A stretch of DNA of 64,000 nt. Origin: Sulfitobacter brevis (lineage in GTDB: Bacteria > Pseudomonadota > Alphaproteobacteria > Rhodobacterales > Rhodobacteraceae). The notes under the pieces are model-generated. The model was not told where the DNA came from, searched no databases, and saw only the letters and a program-made list of their open reading frames with translations. The stretch is taken from NCBI RefSeq assembly GCF_900112755.1, contig NZ_FOMW01000002.1:62001-126000 (forward strand), given 5' to 3'. Positions 25,797-34,984 of this stretch are shown here, piece after piece; the first letter of the stretch is position 1; each line of letters opens with the position of its first letter. Made by a program: the position numbers and the translations under genes.

Positions 25797-27095
25797 ATGA
25801 ACCGAAAAATGCATCCCGCTCTGGTTGTCGCGTTATGGGCGTTATGGTGTCTGTGGCTCCCTGTACAAACGCTTGCATTTGTCCTTGATGACGCCGAAAA
25901 AGCGATCAATGTCGGGCGTGCCGCCGATGTCATCTCCGCCGTGCAGGCCTACCAGCCAACGACTGAGCAAGAGACCCTACGCCGTCTGTGGATACTCGGT
26001 GTTGCCAATGCGCGCGCGGGACGGGTCGATGAAGCGATTGCCCCTCTGGCCGAACTTGTCGCACTGATGCCCGCGCAGCCGGCATTTCGGCTCGAACTAA
26101 CAAGCGCTCTGCTCGCAGCGGGACAGACAGAGCGCGCACGCTACCATCTTGAGCAAGTACGAAATGCCGATTTACGGCCCGAGGTCCGCGACCGCGTCGA
26201 TGCCCAGATCGTTCGGCTCGACCGACCGAAACATTGGCTGGGCTATTTTCGCATGGCCTTTATCCCGGAGAGCAATGCAGCCCGCCAGACGCAGGCGGAA
26301 ACTGTCAATCTGGGCGGTCTGTCGTTCAACCTTACCCCTGCCGCGCGCGAGCAGGCGGCGAATGGTGTGGAACTTGGGTTTGGCCTCGCAGCGGTCCCGC
26401 CCTTGTCCGCGCGGTTGCATGCGCGCTTCGGCTTGGATGTCAACGCCCGCCTGTTTGATGGCAATGCGCCCAACGATGTCATTCTACGCGCTCATACTGG
26501 CCTGATAGATTTTAACGCCGACGGCCGACGCCTTTTGGTTGAGATTTATGCCACGCAACGCTGGATTGATGAGACACACTATTCGCGCAGTCACGGTCTA
26601 GGACTTACCTATGGAAAGACCCTTGGCAACCGCGCGCGAATTGACCTCGCGGCGCAGCATGAAAAGTTGACCTACGTGCAAGGTCGATACGACACGAAAC
26701 AGACCGCCGCCCAAGCACAGTTGTCCTATGCTGTTTCTCCTAGATGGGTCCTGCGTACAGGGCTGAGACTTGAGACCCGTTCAAGTCAATACGCCCCGGC
26801 TGCGGGATTCGCGCGCGGCCTTACCCTCGGCGGTGACTATACGTTCGCAAACGGCTTGCGGCTTGGGCTGGACCTGTCCTACGACTTGAACGACTTTAGA
26901 GGGGTGCATCCGCTTTTTGGGGTGGCGCGCAGTGATCGAAAGGCCTCTAGTACGATCCAACTGACCAACCAGAAATGGAACTTTCAAGGATTCGCCCCCG
27001 TTTTCAAGGTCAGAGCGGAACATCAGACCTCCAACATCGTTCTCAATAGCTATCGAAACCTTGGCGCCAGTATCGGTTTCACACGCTCGTTTTGA
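25797..27095 (+). CDS. Slam-type surface lipoprotein assembly modifier (DUF560)
   Basis: A 432-residue outer-membrane protein. After a signal peptide (MNRKMHPALVVALWALWCLW, cleavage near TLA) comes a TPR-like helical domain (about residues 28-140; repeats such as RLWILGVANARAGRVDEAIAPLAEL). A long beta-barrel domain to the terminal Phe follows, with strands such as LGLTYGKTLGNRARIDLAAQHEKL and LRTGLRLETRSSQYAPAAGF. TPR plus DUF560 barrel is the Slam layout, which moves lipoproteins to the cell surface. I prefer the ATG at 25797 because the signal peptide begins there. It lies 77 nt after the lipoprotein gene. Confidence 0.78.
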   Translation: MNRKMHPALVVALWALWCLWLPVQTLAFVLDDAEKAINVGRAADVISAVQAYQPTTEQETLRRLWILGVANARAGRVDEAIAPLAELVALMPAQPAFRLELTSALLAAGQTERARYHLEQVRNADLRPEVRDRVDAQIVRLDRPKHWLGYFRMAFIPESNAARQTQAETVNLGGLSFNLTPAAREQAANGVELGFGLAAVPPLSARLHARFGLDVNARLFDGNAPNDVILRAHTGLIDFNADGRRLLVEIYATQRWIDETHYSRSHGLGLTYGKTLGNRARIDLAAQHEKLTYVQGRYDTKQTAAQAQLSYAVSPRWVLRTGLRLETRSSQYAPAAGFARGLTLGGDYTFANGLRLGLDLSYDLNDFRGVHPLFGVARSDRKASSTIQLTNQKWNFQGFAPVFKVRAEHQTSNIVLNSYRNLGASIGFTRSF

Positions 27096-27117
27096 GGAAG
27101 GCCTCTAGAGGGTGCTG

Positions 27118-27348
27118 TCAGACCAATGCGAAGCAGTCTCTGCAAGGACTGGACCTGTCGCGGTTTGCCGAAGGGAATTTAGCAGGGCTTATAGCGTTGA
27201 TGATCCGTATCATCTCAGCAAGGTGTGTCCCAGCGTCCTCGATGAACGGCCTACCTTGTTCTTCTTCTTGTGCTCCTGGGCAGGCACCAACAATTGCGAT
27301 TTTAGGATGTTGATCCCCAAGGCGGTAGTCTGGTCCTGCAAAGCACAT
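27118..27348 (-). pseudogene. Possible uracil-DNA-glycosylase-like fragment
   Basis: A 76-residue minus-strand frame contains PKIAIVGACPGAQEEEQGRP followed by FIEDAGTHLAEMI, which resembles the N-terminal active-site segment of UDG-fold proteins (general pattern GxxPGxxExxxGRPFxGxAGxxL). Nothing after residue 60 resembles the family and no C-terminal half is present, so this would be a remnant. It lies in a degraded stretch of the island. Resemblance is by eye; confidence is low. Confidence 0.35.
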
Positions 27349-27401
27349 ACTTCATTCCGGTTGGTCGCTGTTATCCAGCAATATGGATCAAATTCCAGAA
27401 C

Positions 27402-27446
27402 AAAAGTGCCCACTTTTCCAAAGCACCCTAAAAGTGGGGCACTTTT
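27402..27446. repeat. Two tandem dyads AAAAGTG-N2/3-CACTTTT
   Basis: AAAAGTG-CC-CACTTTT at 27402-27417 and AAAAGTG-GGG-CACTTTT at 27430-27446, separated by 12 nt, followed by A+T-rich sequence. The identical 7-bp arms with variable centres look like paired operator sites or a hairpin; no gene start lies close by. Confidence 0.6.
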
Positions 27447-28134
27447 AGGGGTTAAATATCTAATTTTATTGAAAAATATAGTGTAGTTAGAGCCCAGAAG
27501 AGAACCACGACCCCGAAAGACCAGTAACCCAGCTTCTTGACTTCTCCGCAAACAGAGAACCGTAAAGTCCGCTCTGCGGTCATCTGACCTAAAAAATTGC
27601 TGCACGATGTGCGAATGGCCGCTCTGACGGGCTGCATTGCAGCAATAGGTCAGCGATTGAATGGCTGGTTAGGGCCGGAACGACATGCAGGCAGCCACGA
27701 CAGTCGGAAATTGCGCAGGAGCGCCGCTTGTCCGCCGCGAGCCTGCAGCAGACGCCTTCGGGCCACTACAACCAGCCCGCCACGGCCTACCGCCTCCACT
27801 AGGCCGCTATTTGATCCCAAACTGACCGAAATCCGACTACGACAGCCGTCGGACACCTTGCGCGGACGGGCGATGCGATGATTACGCCCATCGACCCAAA
27901 CGGGATTGTGGACCGATAGACCGTACCAAATTTGCGTTCAAGATTGGTCTCGTCCCGGTCAAACACGACATCACGGATGCCAGGGTGAAGCGGCAGCAGC
28001 ATCGCGAGCTTCCGGTGGGAGTCGACGCAAAGTACCAGACCCGCTTGCCCCAGCGAACCGGTCAGACCTCCGAGTCCGCAACAGGGCCGCCAAGACACAA
28101 ATACTTACCCTCAAACCATCAGTGGAGAACCGAC
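27447..28134. other. Degraded or non-coding stretch of the island
   Basis: About 690 bases in which I find no ORF with a recognisable product or good ribosome site. A minus-strand frame at 27799-28098 contains DVVFDRDETNLERKFGTVYR, which might be a remnant of a real gene, but I cannot place it. The promoter of the following three-gene operon should lie at its right end; GTGGAG at 28122-28127 serves as ribosome site for the gene at 28135. Confidence 0.4.
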
Positions 28135-28749
28135 ATGACCAGCCCTGAACCGGGGTCAATACCCCCAGTCCTATCCAATGGCAAAGATCCGATATTCGCG
28201 CCCCCGGCCTCTCCTCTAACGGTGGATGACATGCTTGTTGGCGGTCTCGCCATCGACGCTTGGCTCAAGGTATCGAGGTTCGGCATGACCATCGGCGAGG
28301 ATACCACGATATTTGCCGCTTTGCCCGTCGAGCTGCACTTTGCCGAGATCCAATATTGCTTTGGATTGCGGTTTGGGAACCCGGCATTTTATGCAAAGAC
28401 CTTCGACCACGTTACCGATGCGCGAGGCCTGGCCTGGCGCGACGTTCTGCGCCAAGCCAGACAGGTGGATCCTGAAGCGTCTGAATTCCCGACGGCAGAC
28501 GTGCCCTTTGTTTCTTGTGGTACACTCAGGGACCGCAAGGGCGACGTCTTGGTCCAACCTGGCGATGTTTTGGGGCATTCGATCTCCATTACCGGTTGGA
28601 AGTTTTTCCAGCGGTTCCTGCGGTCCGCTCAGCGGACCGGCATCGATATACACAGCAGTGCTGTGCAGATGGATCTGGGGTTTGAGCCGCAGTCGAACCA
28701 GAAAGGCGATTGGGGTGTACTGACCTATTCCAACGTGCGGAGTCTATGA
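28135..28749 (+). CDS. Unknown protein, first gene of an Mre11/Rad50-like operon
   Basis: A 204-residue soluble protein that I do not recognise. It is acidic to neutral, without signal peptide, membrane segments or Cys-pair zinc motifs. Notable segments are LTVDDMLVGGLAIDAWLKVSRFGMTIGEDT, FHAEI-like VELHFAEIQYCFGLRFGN, and PGDVLGHSISITGWKFFQRFLR near the end. Its stop overlaps the start of the SbcD-like gene by ATGA (28746-28749), so its product is made in step with the nuclease pair and is likely a subunit or specificity factor. GTGGAGAA precedes the chosen ATG. Confidence 0.7.
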   Translation: MTSPEPGSIPPVLSNGKDPIFAPPASPLTVDDMLVGGLAIDAWLKVSRFGMTIGEDTTIFAALPVELHFAEIQYCFGLRFGNPAFYAKTFDHVTDARGLAWRDVLRQARQVDPEASEFPTADVPFVSCGTLRDRKGDVLVQPGDVLGHSISITGWKFFQRFLRSAQRTGIDIHSSAVQMDLGFEPQSNQKGDWGVLTYSNVRSL

Positions 28750-29693
28750 TGTTGACGATTGATCTGATGGGCGATCCGCATCTGGCGAAATCCTTCGTTC
28801 ACGGTGTGCCCCTTCATCGGCGCGGCGAGCGAGAAGAGATGGTCTGGCAAGCGTTTGCCGTCAACCTGGCAGCCACCAAGGCTGATCTCCATGTGTGCCT
28901 AGGGGATTTATTTGATCGGGCGATTGTACCCTATGATGCGATCTTGCGAGCCGCCGATGTCTACTTGCATACTGCCGCAGAGAAGCCCGAGACGCAGTTC
29001 ATAATTCTGCGTGGCAACCATGATCTCTTAAGAGACCTCGAGCGCGCTTCAGCTTTTGACCTCTTCGCACGTCTTGTGGCGTCAGCTGACAATGTCACCA
29101 TCGTGACAGATCCGGTGGTAGTTCGAAATCATCTGTTTGTCGGCTATGATCCGGTCACCCCGTTGGCGGACCGGATCACTGAAGACCATCGCGGTGCCTT
29201 GGCTGCGTTTTTTCATGCAGATACAACAGGGTTTGGCAGTAACACCAACCTTATCCCGCTTCAGAAGCTCGCCAGTCTAGGGATAGACAAGGTGTTCAAC
29301 GGCCATGAGCATAAGGCCACCGAATTTACGCGAGATGGCGTTGACGTCACGGTCTTTGGATCGCTCCAACCCTTTGCCCATGGCGAAGAAAGTGACGACA
29401 CCCTTTATGTCACCTTGCCTCTCGCTGAGTTGAATGAAGCAGGCGACCTTCAGGACAAGTGTGTCCGCATCCTGTTGGCAGCGGGCGAGACCGTGGATCA
29501 AGAGATCGACTGTCTGCAACTAACCGTAAAGCGCGTGGCTGAGGCCGCAGCTGAGGCCGAGGAGGTGACACTGGGCGAGTTCGACATCGAGGCCTTGTTT
29601 CGGCGAGCTTTTGAAGACGCCAGGGTCTCCGACACGCTGTCCAACACAATGCTGCAGCGGTTTCATGACCGCCGCTTATCCCGGGAGGCATGA
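28746..29693 (+). CDS. Mre11/SbcD-like metallophosphoesterase nuclease
   Basis: A 315-residue calcineurin-like phosphoesterase with all metal-binding motifs: GDPHL near residue 8, GDLFDRA near 60, RGNHDLL near 100, and GHEHKA near 190. This is the SbcD/Mre11 nuclease pattern, and the partner Rad50-like ATPase is encoded 3 nt downstream. A ~110-residue C-terminal region (rich in Ala/Glu, EAAAEAEEV) probably caps or binds the partner. It begins with two successive ATG codons overlapping the previous stop. The family acts on DNA ends and hairpins in repair, phage recombination or defence; which applies here is not shown. Confidence 0.85.
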   Translation: MMLTIDLMGDPHLAKSFVHGVPLHRRGEREEMVWQAFAVNLAATKADLHVCLGDLFDRAIVPYDAILRAADVYLHTAAEKPETQFIILRGNHDLLRDLERASAFDLFARLVASADNVTIVTDPVVVRNHLFVGYDPVTPLADRITEDHRGALAAFFHADTTGFGSNTNLIPLQKLASLGIDKVFNGHEHKATEFTRDGVDVTVFGSLQPFAHGEESDDTLYVTLPLAELNEAGDLQDKCVRILLAAGETVDQEIDCLQLTVKRVAEAAAEAEEVTLGEFDIEALFRRAFEDARVSDTLSNTMLQRFHDRRLSREA

Positions 29694-29696
29694 TCC

Positions 29697-31715
29697 ATGC
29701 TGCACTCCATTCGCTACACGGTGACCTTTTCAACAACCGGTAAGACCCTGACCGAGAACATCACCTTTCGCCCGGGTTTCGGGATCCTTACTGGCGCAAA
29801 TGAGAGCGGGAAATCCCTTGTTGTCGAAATGATCCGCTGGTGCCTCTTTGGTTCCGCAGCCCTTCGTGGCAAGATCGGCGACTACAAGAAGGCCAGCGCC
29901 CGATTGGAGATCGTTCTTAAGGGCAAGCCCTATGTGATCGAACGGACCGCGTCTCATGCCACGCTGTTTCGAGGTCCTGATCAGATTGCCGTGGGGACAA
30001 CGCCAGTAAACCAGAAGGTTGTCGAGCTTTTTGGTTTTGGTCTGGAGGTGTTTGATGCCTCCTGCGTAGCCTTACAGGGCGAAATCGAGGCGTTAGGGAC
30101 GATGAAGCCCGCTGAACGCAAGCGCCTGGTCGACAGCGTCATCGGCGTTGGCGTCATTGAAGAACTGGCCAAATCTGCGGGCGATGAGGCCAATGCCCTG
30201 AAACGTCGTGCCAGGGACCTCTCGCAGAACCTGCGCGCCCCGGAACCACCACCCAAGCCTGATGACTACCGCTTGCTGAGCGAGATCGATGCAGATTTGG
30301 CTGACCTGGCCAAGGCCCGCACCCGCTTGGACCATTTGCGAGGCGTTACCACCGAGACACGCAGCCCACCCACGCCCCCACACGAAACCGTCTCGACCCC
30401 GGTCCCAGAGCTGCAGGCTTTGGCGTCGAGCCAAGATGGGATGAATGCCCGCTTGAGAGCCGCTGAGATGGAATTGACCGCACTGCCGAAGCCGTCGCCC
30501 TACAGTGACTCCGAGCTTGCCAAGATTGCGGGTCAAAGTGACGGGTTTCAACAGTGGCAAAACAAGCAGCGGTTGCTGGCCAGTGCACCTGATCCCGGCG
30601 CGGGCGTTCAGAAGGTCAAGCAAGCCATGGCATTTCAGGATGCTGAACATCTGAGGCACCGGATTGCAGCGCTAAGATCAAAGGGTGTGCACATCTGCCC
30701 GTCCTGTGCCCACCAATGGCCCGTGGAAACAGCCAGCATTGAGGCCATCGCAGCCGATCTGGCGTTGGTGAATGATGTTGAGAAGCCTGAGGGTGTTCCG
30801 ACGGAGCGCAAGGCCCTGTTGGCCCTTCTGAGGGCGGCACAGGCATGGGAAGACATCCAGCCGCAGCTGACATCCCTGGCAGATGTTCACCCCTGCGAGC
30901 GCCCTGCCCTAGACTTTGCTGAGATTGAAAACCACCGGCTTCGCAACGGCTATGCAATTCGCCGCTCGGAGCTGAACCAGGAGATCAAATCCTTGGATAT
31001 GGCGCTTGCCGGTCTGCCGGACTACGTTGCACAATTGCGAGAGCGGCAGCGCTTCGAAGACCGTCTGGCGCTTTACCGAGATCAACAGACGGCCTTTGAC
31101 ATCTGGCAGCGCGCTTTCAAGGCGGCGCAAGCAGAAATCGCAACGCTGATAGAGCCGGTTAAGGGCTACGATAAGCTGGCTACTCTGCGTAGCGCCGTGG
31201 TCCTATACGACACGCTTCGCATCCGCTTTGAGCTGGACCTGCAACGCTATACTGAAGGCATGGCTGAGGTTTCCGACAGTCTGAAGGAGGCTGAGGATTG
31301 GGAACGGGCACGGCAAGCGCTGACCAACCTTCGTGGCATGGTCAAACAACACCTGCTCCCATCTCTGAACAAGGTGGCAAGCCAGTATCTGGCGCAAATG
31401 ACCGGCGGCGAGCGACAGATCATTTACGCCGACGAGTGTTTTGCCATCACCGTAGACGGGCAAGCGCTGAATACCCTCTCAGGCTCAGGCAAGGCCGTGG
31501 CCTGTCTGGCGCTCCGGCTCGGCCTCGGACAGGTCCTCACCCAGGGTATCTTCCCAGTCTTTATCGGGGACGAGATTGATGCGAGCATGGATCAGAACCG
31601 CACGGCCAATACTGCCGCCATGTTTGAGGCCCTAAAGTCGCGGCTGGGCCAGATCTTGCTGGTTACCCATAAGCGGCCAGAGGCGGATTACATGATCGAG
31701 TTGGGAGGCATTTAG
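29697..31715 (+). CDS. Rad50/SbcC-like ATPase with zinc hook
   Basis: A 672-residue SMC-type ATPase: N-terminal Walker A GANESGKSLVVEMIRW (about 33-48), Q-loop region VALQGEIEALGTMKPAERKRL, coiled-coil arms interrupted by the hook HICPSCAHQW (CxxC, Cys334 and Cys337), then the C-terminal signature TLSGSGKAVACLALRLGLGQ and Walker B FPVFIGDEIDASMDQN. It is much shorter than chromosomal SbcC (about 1,000 residues), closer to phage T4 gp46-like and other mobile-element versions. It forms the ATPase partner of the nuclease encoded 3 nt upstream. Confidence 0.87.
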   Translation: MLHSIRYTVTFSTTGKTLTENITFRPGFGILTGANESGKSLVVEMIRWCLFGSAALRGKIGDYKKASARLEIVLKGKPYVIERTASHATLFRGPDQIAVGTTPVNQKVVELFGFGLEVFDASCVALQGEIEALGTMKPAERKRLVDSVIGVGVIEELAKSAGDEANALKRRARDLSQNLRAPEPPPKPDDYRLLSEIDADLADLAKARTRLDHLRGVTTETRSPPTPPHETVSTPVPELQALASSQDGMNARLRAAEMELTALPKPSPYSDSELAKIAGQSDGFQQWQNKQRLLASAPDPGAGVQKVKQAMAFQDAEHLRHRIAALRSKGVHICPSCAHQWPVETASIEAIAADLALVNDVEKPEGVPTERKALLALLRAAQAWEDIQPQLTSLADVHPCERPALDFAEIENHRLRNGYAIRRSELNQEIKSLDMALAGLPDYVAQLRERQRFEDRLALYRDQQTAFDIWQRAFKAAQAEIATLIEPVKGYDKLATLRSAVVLYDTLRIRFELDLQRYTEGMAEVSDSLKEAEDWERARQALTNLRGMVKQHLLPSLNKVASQYLAQMTGGERQIIYADECFAITVDGQALNTLSGSGKAVACLALRLGLGQVLTQGIFPVFIGDEIDASMDQNRTANTAAMFEALKSRLGQILLVTHKRPEADYMIELGGI

Positions 31716-31748
31716 GGCCCCAGGTTTACGGATTTGAACTGGAACATT

Positions 31749-33233
31749 TTAGATCGCCTCCTGCCCCCTTACGAGCATAAGGAGCTGGGCAAACATCTCA
31801 TTGTCGCCATCACTTTTCCAGAAATTGATGAACTGGCAAACAACCTGCAAGTTTCCAACTTCATAGTGCCCGTTGCTGTCAATTCTGTCCAACGATGGCA
31901 GCAGGTTTTGGTCAGCCTCACCACCGTGGAACTGAAAGTGAATGCCGGTCAGGGCGCAACAATTATTTTGTATATCAAGCAGGCGCGCAATGGTGACCTC
32001 CAGCTCATACAAAGACATCCGTAGCTCTTTGTTTTTCACCAAGCGCTCGACCACCTGACCATTTGAGCCTTTGACTGTGTTTTCGACAGAGCCACGCATC
32101 GCAATAATCGATCTTTCACGACTGCCTAGAACGCGGCCATCGGACGGTTTGTCGCTAGACACCGTCAGCTGACCTGCCGCCTCCCGTTTAAGGAGTGATG
32201 CCAAAATCCAAACAAATGAATGTGAATCAACAAGCTGGACAGATGCCAGCTTTGCCTCTTGCGCAATCAGCGGACGCAGGGAGTCGAGGATTGCAAGATA
32301 TGTAGAATAGTTACCCCATGAACATTTCCGCAGGGTCGAGAATTCGATGCCCATCATGTCGAAAGCCCGGTCAAACCCGGTGGGTTGGATCGGCATATAG
32401 CGATCCATGTTCTTGAGAAAGAACAGGTAGGCAATCAAAGTGTACTTTCCACCCATGCCTGCAAGACGATCAAATATCGCCGCGTCGTCAGCATCCCCCC
32501 TATAAAGCCCGAAGAGCAGCGCTTCCACCTCTTGTCGCTGGCGGGAAGTATGTAGTGCCTCCAACAAGATTCGATGCTCGCGGTTCGCATGGCCGTATCT
32601 GTTTTGCCAGAACAAAAGATTGTTGGTGAGGTTCGTGCGACTATCCTTTTGGATTTCGATTGCATCAATCACATGCTGAAGGATTATTCCGGAACCGATG
32701 CTGGTCTCGTCCCAAGTGTCAGCGCGCATCAATGTAAGGGCATGATCACGCAGTAGCGGTTTGTAGTTTTCCCAACTGGCCGCCAACCCATCTTCAAAGG
32801 TCTCAAATGGATGACCAGACCGTTCCGTGACCAGGCTTTGGAAGCGGGCAAACACGGCCTTAAAGTCAAAGGGGCGCAGTGTCGGGGAGGCTGCGGTTTC
32901 AGGGGCAAGACCACCTCCGTACCAATCAATGAAGCGCTGTAAAGCAGCCACGCTGTCAATCTCGGCCCGGAGGGTGTCTGAGCGAGTCAAAGGTAACAGC
33001 GGACCATTGATGTTGGAGTTGCCATTGTTCGGTTCGGCGAGAAGCTTCACCCCTATAAGCGATGGAGGCGCAGGTGGCTGAAACCAGATACGGGTTTCAC
33101 TGGCTTGCCGGTGCATCGCCAGCACTTTTCCGGTTCCCGTGCGAAAGCCGACAACATAGTCGGTCGGGGCTTTGACGGGTTCACCAAATCGGGTGGTCAG
33201 AAGCCGCTCTGCCTCGGTGGTTTTCAACGTCAT
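31749..33233 (-). CDS. HNH-nuclease-like protein of the type I restriction operon
   Basis: A 494-residue protein whose C-terminal 75 residues look like an HNH domain: NNCCALTGIHFQF, then PSLDRIDSNGHYEVGNLQVVCQFINFWKSD, with paired Cys and the DRID/GNLQVVC/N/K pattern. The first ~400 residues match nothing I know; the middle is helix-rich. Its ATG overlaps the hsdS stop by 4 nt (33230-33233), so it is the last gene of the hsd operon and translationally coupled to it. It may be an accessory nuclease or a modification-dependent effector. The canonical catalytic HH pair is not obvious, so activity is uncertain. Confidence 0.7.
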   Translation of the reverse strand: MTLKTTEAERLLTTRFGEPVKAPTDYVVGFRTGTGKVLAMHRQASETRIWFQPPAPPSLIGVKLLAEPNNGNSNINGPLLPLTRSDTLRAEIDSVAALQRFIDWYGGGLAPETAASPTLRPFDFKAVFARFQSLVTERSGHPFETFEDGLAASWENYKPLLRDHALTLMRADTWDETSIGSGIILQHVIDAIEIQKDSRTNLTNNLLFWQNRYGHANREHRILLEALHTSRQRQEVEALLFGLYRGDADDAAIFDRLAGMGGKYTLIAYLFFLKNMDRYMPIQPTGFDRAFDMMGIEFSTLRKCSWGNYSTYLAILDSLRPLIAQEAKLASVQLVDSHSFVWILASLLKREAAGQLTVSSDKPSDGRVLGSRERSIIAMRGSVENTVKGSNGQVVERLVKNKELRMSLYELEVTIARLLDIQNNCCALTGIHFQFHGGEADQNLLPSLDRIDSNGHYEVGNLQVVCQFINFWKSDGDNEMFAQLLMLVRGQEAI

Positions 33234-34984
33234 GCAATTTCCAGTTCTGCGGCGGGTTCTAGCGCTTCATGCAAAAGGGCGGTGAGGAGGCGTTGGCGGG
33301 TGGTGTCGGCGGTGGCGAGGCTGGCCTCCAGCCGATCGCAGAGGGCCATCAGGGCATCGACCTTGGCCACGATGCGGTGTTGTTCGGCGAGGGGTGGGAG
33401 GGGGACCAACATATTTTTCAACGCCGTCCCGTTAACGTTTGCCTGCCCTGTCTGTTTTTTGATCAACGGGACAATCTGCGTGTCCCGAAAGACTGGAGCA
33501 TTCATTGCCAGGTTCAAATAGTATGGCGAGGTTGACTGCGATGACAGGCGTATCCGGATCAGATAGGACGCAAAGGTGCGGCAATCATCTTCGCCGAGAT
33601 AGAGGCCTGTCTTGCCAACCAATTCAGCGCTATTCGTGCGATTATAGAGAAGATCGAATGTCTTTAGAAACAGGTTCGGCAATTCTTTTGATGTTGCAGG
33701 GATTTTCTTATCATTGCCCCAAATAACTCGGCCATCTTGAATATTCCCCATCGCAAGAACGGGGACACCTTTGTCCACTGGATGCGACTTTTCGGACGTA
33801 CCATATTGCGTAAATAGTGACAAATCTCCTACCCGCGCCCAGTTCCATCCCTTCGGAATTTCGAAAGGCAACTCAGTTGGATCAACACCCGCAAGAGGCT
33901 TCTCCCGCCGAATGATCTTGTTCCGAACAAGTTCATCACGCTCAGCAGCAATTCGACTCAACGCCAAAGAGGGAGCTTCATCACAAGCATCCTGCTCCAC
34001 CAGCTTCCCGCGCACGGCGAGGTTCAGGATGGTTTGGCGGAGGGGTTTGATTTGGTCGGGGCGGGTTGTGAGGGCGGGGAGGAATTCCAGGGCAAAGCGG
34101 GCGTGGGAATGGAAATCCGCGTCTTTTAAGCGCGCCGGGCCGGACGGAGAACCGTTGCCCGTTCGCTTGCTCTCGCCTGTCTGTGCTTGTGCGTTCTCGG
34201 GTGCGGTCAGGCGGGCGAGGCTGGCGGCGGTGAGCTTGTAGCGCACCCCCTCGCGCGCCGTGCGGGCCTCTTCCAACCGATCACACAGCGCCATCAACTC
34301 ATCCACCTTGGCCTGAACCTCAGGGCAAACCAAGGGCACTGGCACCTCCGCGACCCGCCCGACACTCAGTGTGACATTGGCGGTGCCCGTCATACGCGCC
34401 ACCAGCAATTCGTCTTTGAAAGCCGAAAGATATTCGAAGATGAACCGAGCGGAAATCAGGCTAGGATCATGCGGAAATATCGCCACAAGGATGGTGCCCA
34501 GCGCGAACTTTCCTTCCTGATAATGCAGTCGATTCAGGCTGGCGTTGCCGTGGCCCGTGGAAGACACCAACGGCACGATGGCGGCGGCACCATCAAAATC
34601 AAAATGATCGCAAGTGCCCCGTTCGGCTGCTGTCACGACAAGTGGGAATGTACCGGGCTGCGCCTGTTGTATCCCGGTTTGCCCCTTTTCTATCCGCGCA
34701 AGTGACCCCAATCTTGCAAAGCGGGAAACACCTGAAAAACTTTCCGGGAAATCCTCATCAGTGAGTGCATCAAACTTCTTCTGTTTTGGTAGTTCGCCTT
34801 TCTTAATCAGATTGGCCTTAACCTTTTCAAGGGCTTCGAGAATTTTCTCAGGTGGCATCGTTGTTGAAGGCGTGTCCAGATTGCCTGAAATCGCCAAAGC
34901 GATGGCAATCTTTCGAAATTGTTGAATGCGGTCAGGATCGTCACCAATCTTTTCAAAGGACGCCAGCAGCCGATCAAAACTCAT
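33230..34984 (-). CDS. hsdS: Type I restriction-modification specificity subunit
   Basis: A 584-residue HsdS with two target-recognition domains. Each is followed by the conserved helical repeat: LMALCDRLEEARTAREGVRYKL (about 240) and LMALCDRLEASLATADTTRQRL (about 550). The second TRD opens with LPFEIPKGWNWARVGDL, typical of HsdS. It carries an N-terminal extension of about 80 residues before the first TRD. Start and stop both overlap neighbours by 4 nt (hsdM before, HNH gene after). The target site cannot be predicted by eye. Confidence 0.92.
   Translation of the reverse strand: MSFDRLLASFEKIGDDPDRIQQFRKIAIALAISGNLDTPSTTMPPEKILEALEKVKANLIKKGELPKQKKFDALTDEDFPESFSGVSRFARLGSLARIEKGQTGIQQAQPGTFPLVVTAAERGTCDHFDFDGAAAIVPLVSSTGHGNASLNRLHYQEGKFALGTILVAIFPHDPSLISARFIFEYLSAFKDELLVARMTGTANVTLSVGRVAEVPVPLVCPEVQAKVDELMALCDRLEEARTAREGVRYKLTAASLARLTAPENAQAQTGESKRTGNGSPSGPARLKDADFHSHARFALEFLPALTTRPDQIKPLRQTILNLAVRGKLVEQDACDEAPSLALSRIAAERDELVRNKIIRREKPLAGVDPTELPFEIPKGWNWARVGDLSLFTQYGTSEKSHPVDKGVPVLAMGNIQDGRVIWGNDKKIPATSKELPNLFLKTFDLLYNRTNSAELVGKTGLYLGEDDCRTFASYLIRIRLSSQSTSPYYLNLAMNAPVFRDTQIVPLIKKQTGQANVNGTALKNMLVPLPPLAEQHRIVAKVDALMALCDRLEASLATADTTRQRLLTALLHEALEPAAELEIA

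Noticed and set aside
27799..28098. Minus-strand frame with DVVFDRDETNLERKFGTVYR
   Set aside because: Looks partly protein-like but has no start signal, no recognisable family and lies in a degraded stretch; kept only as a note.
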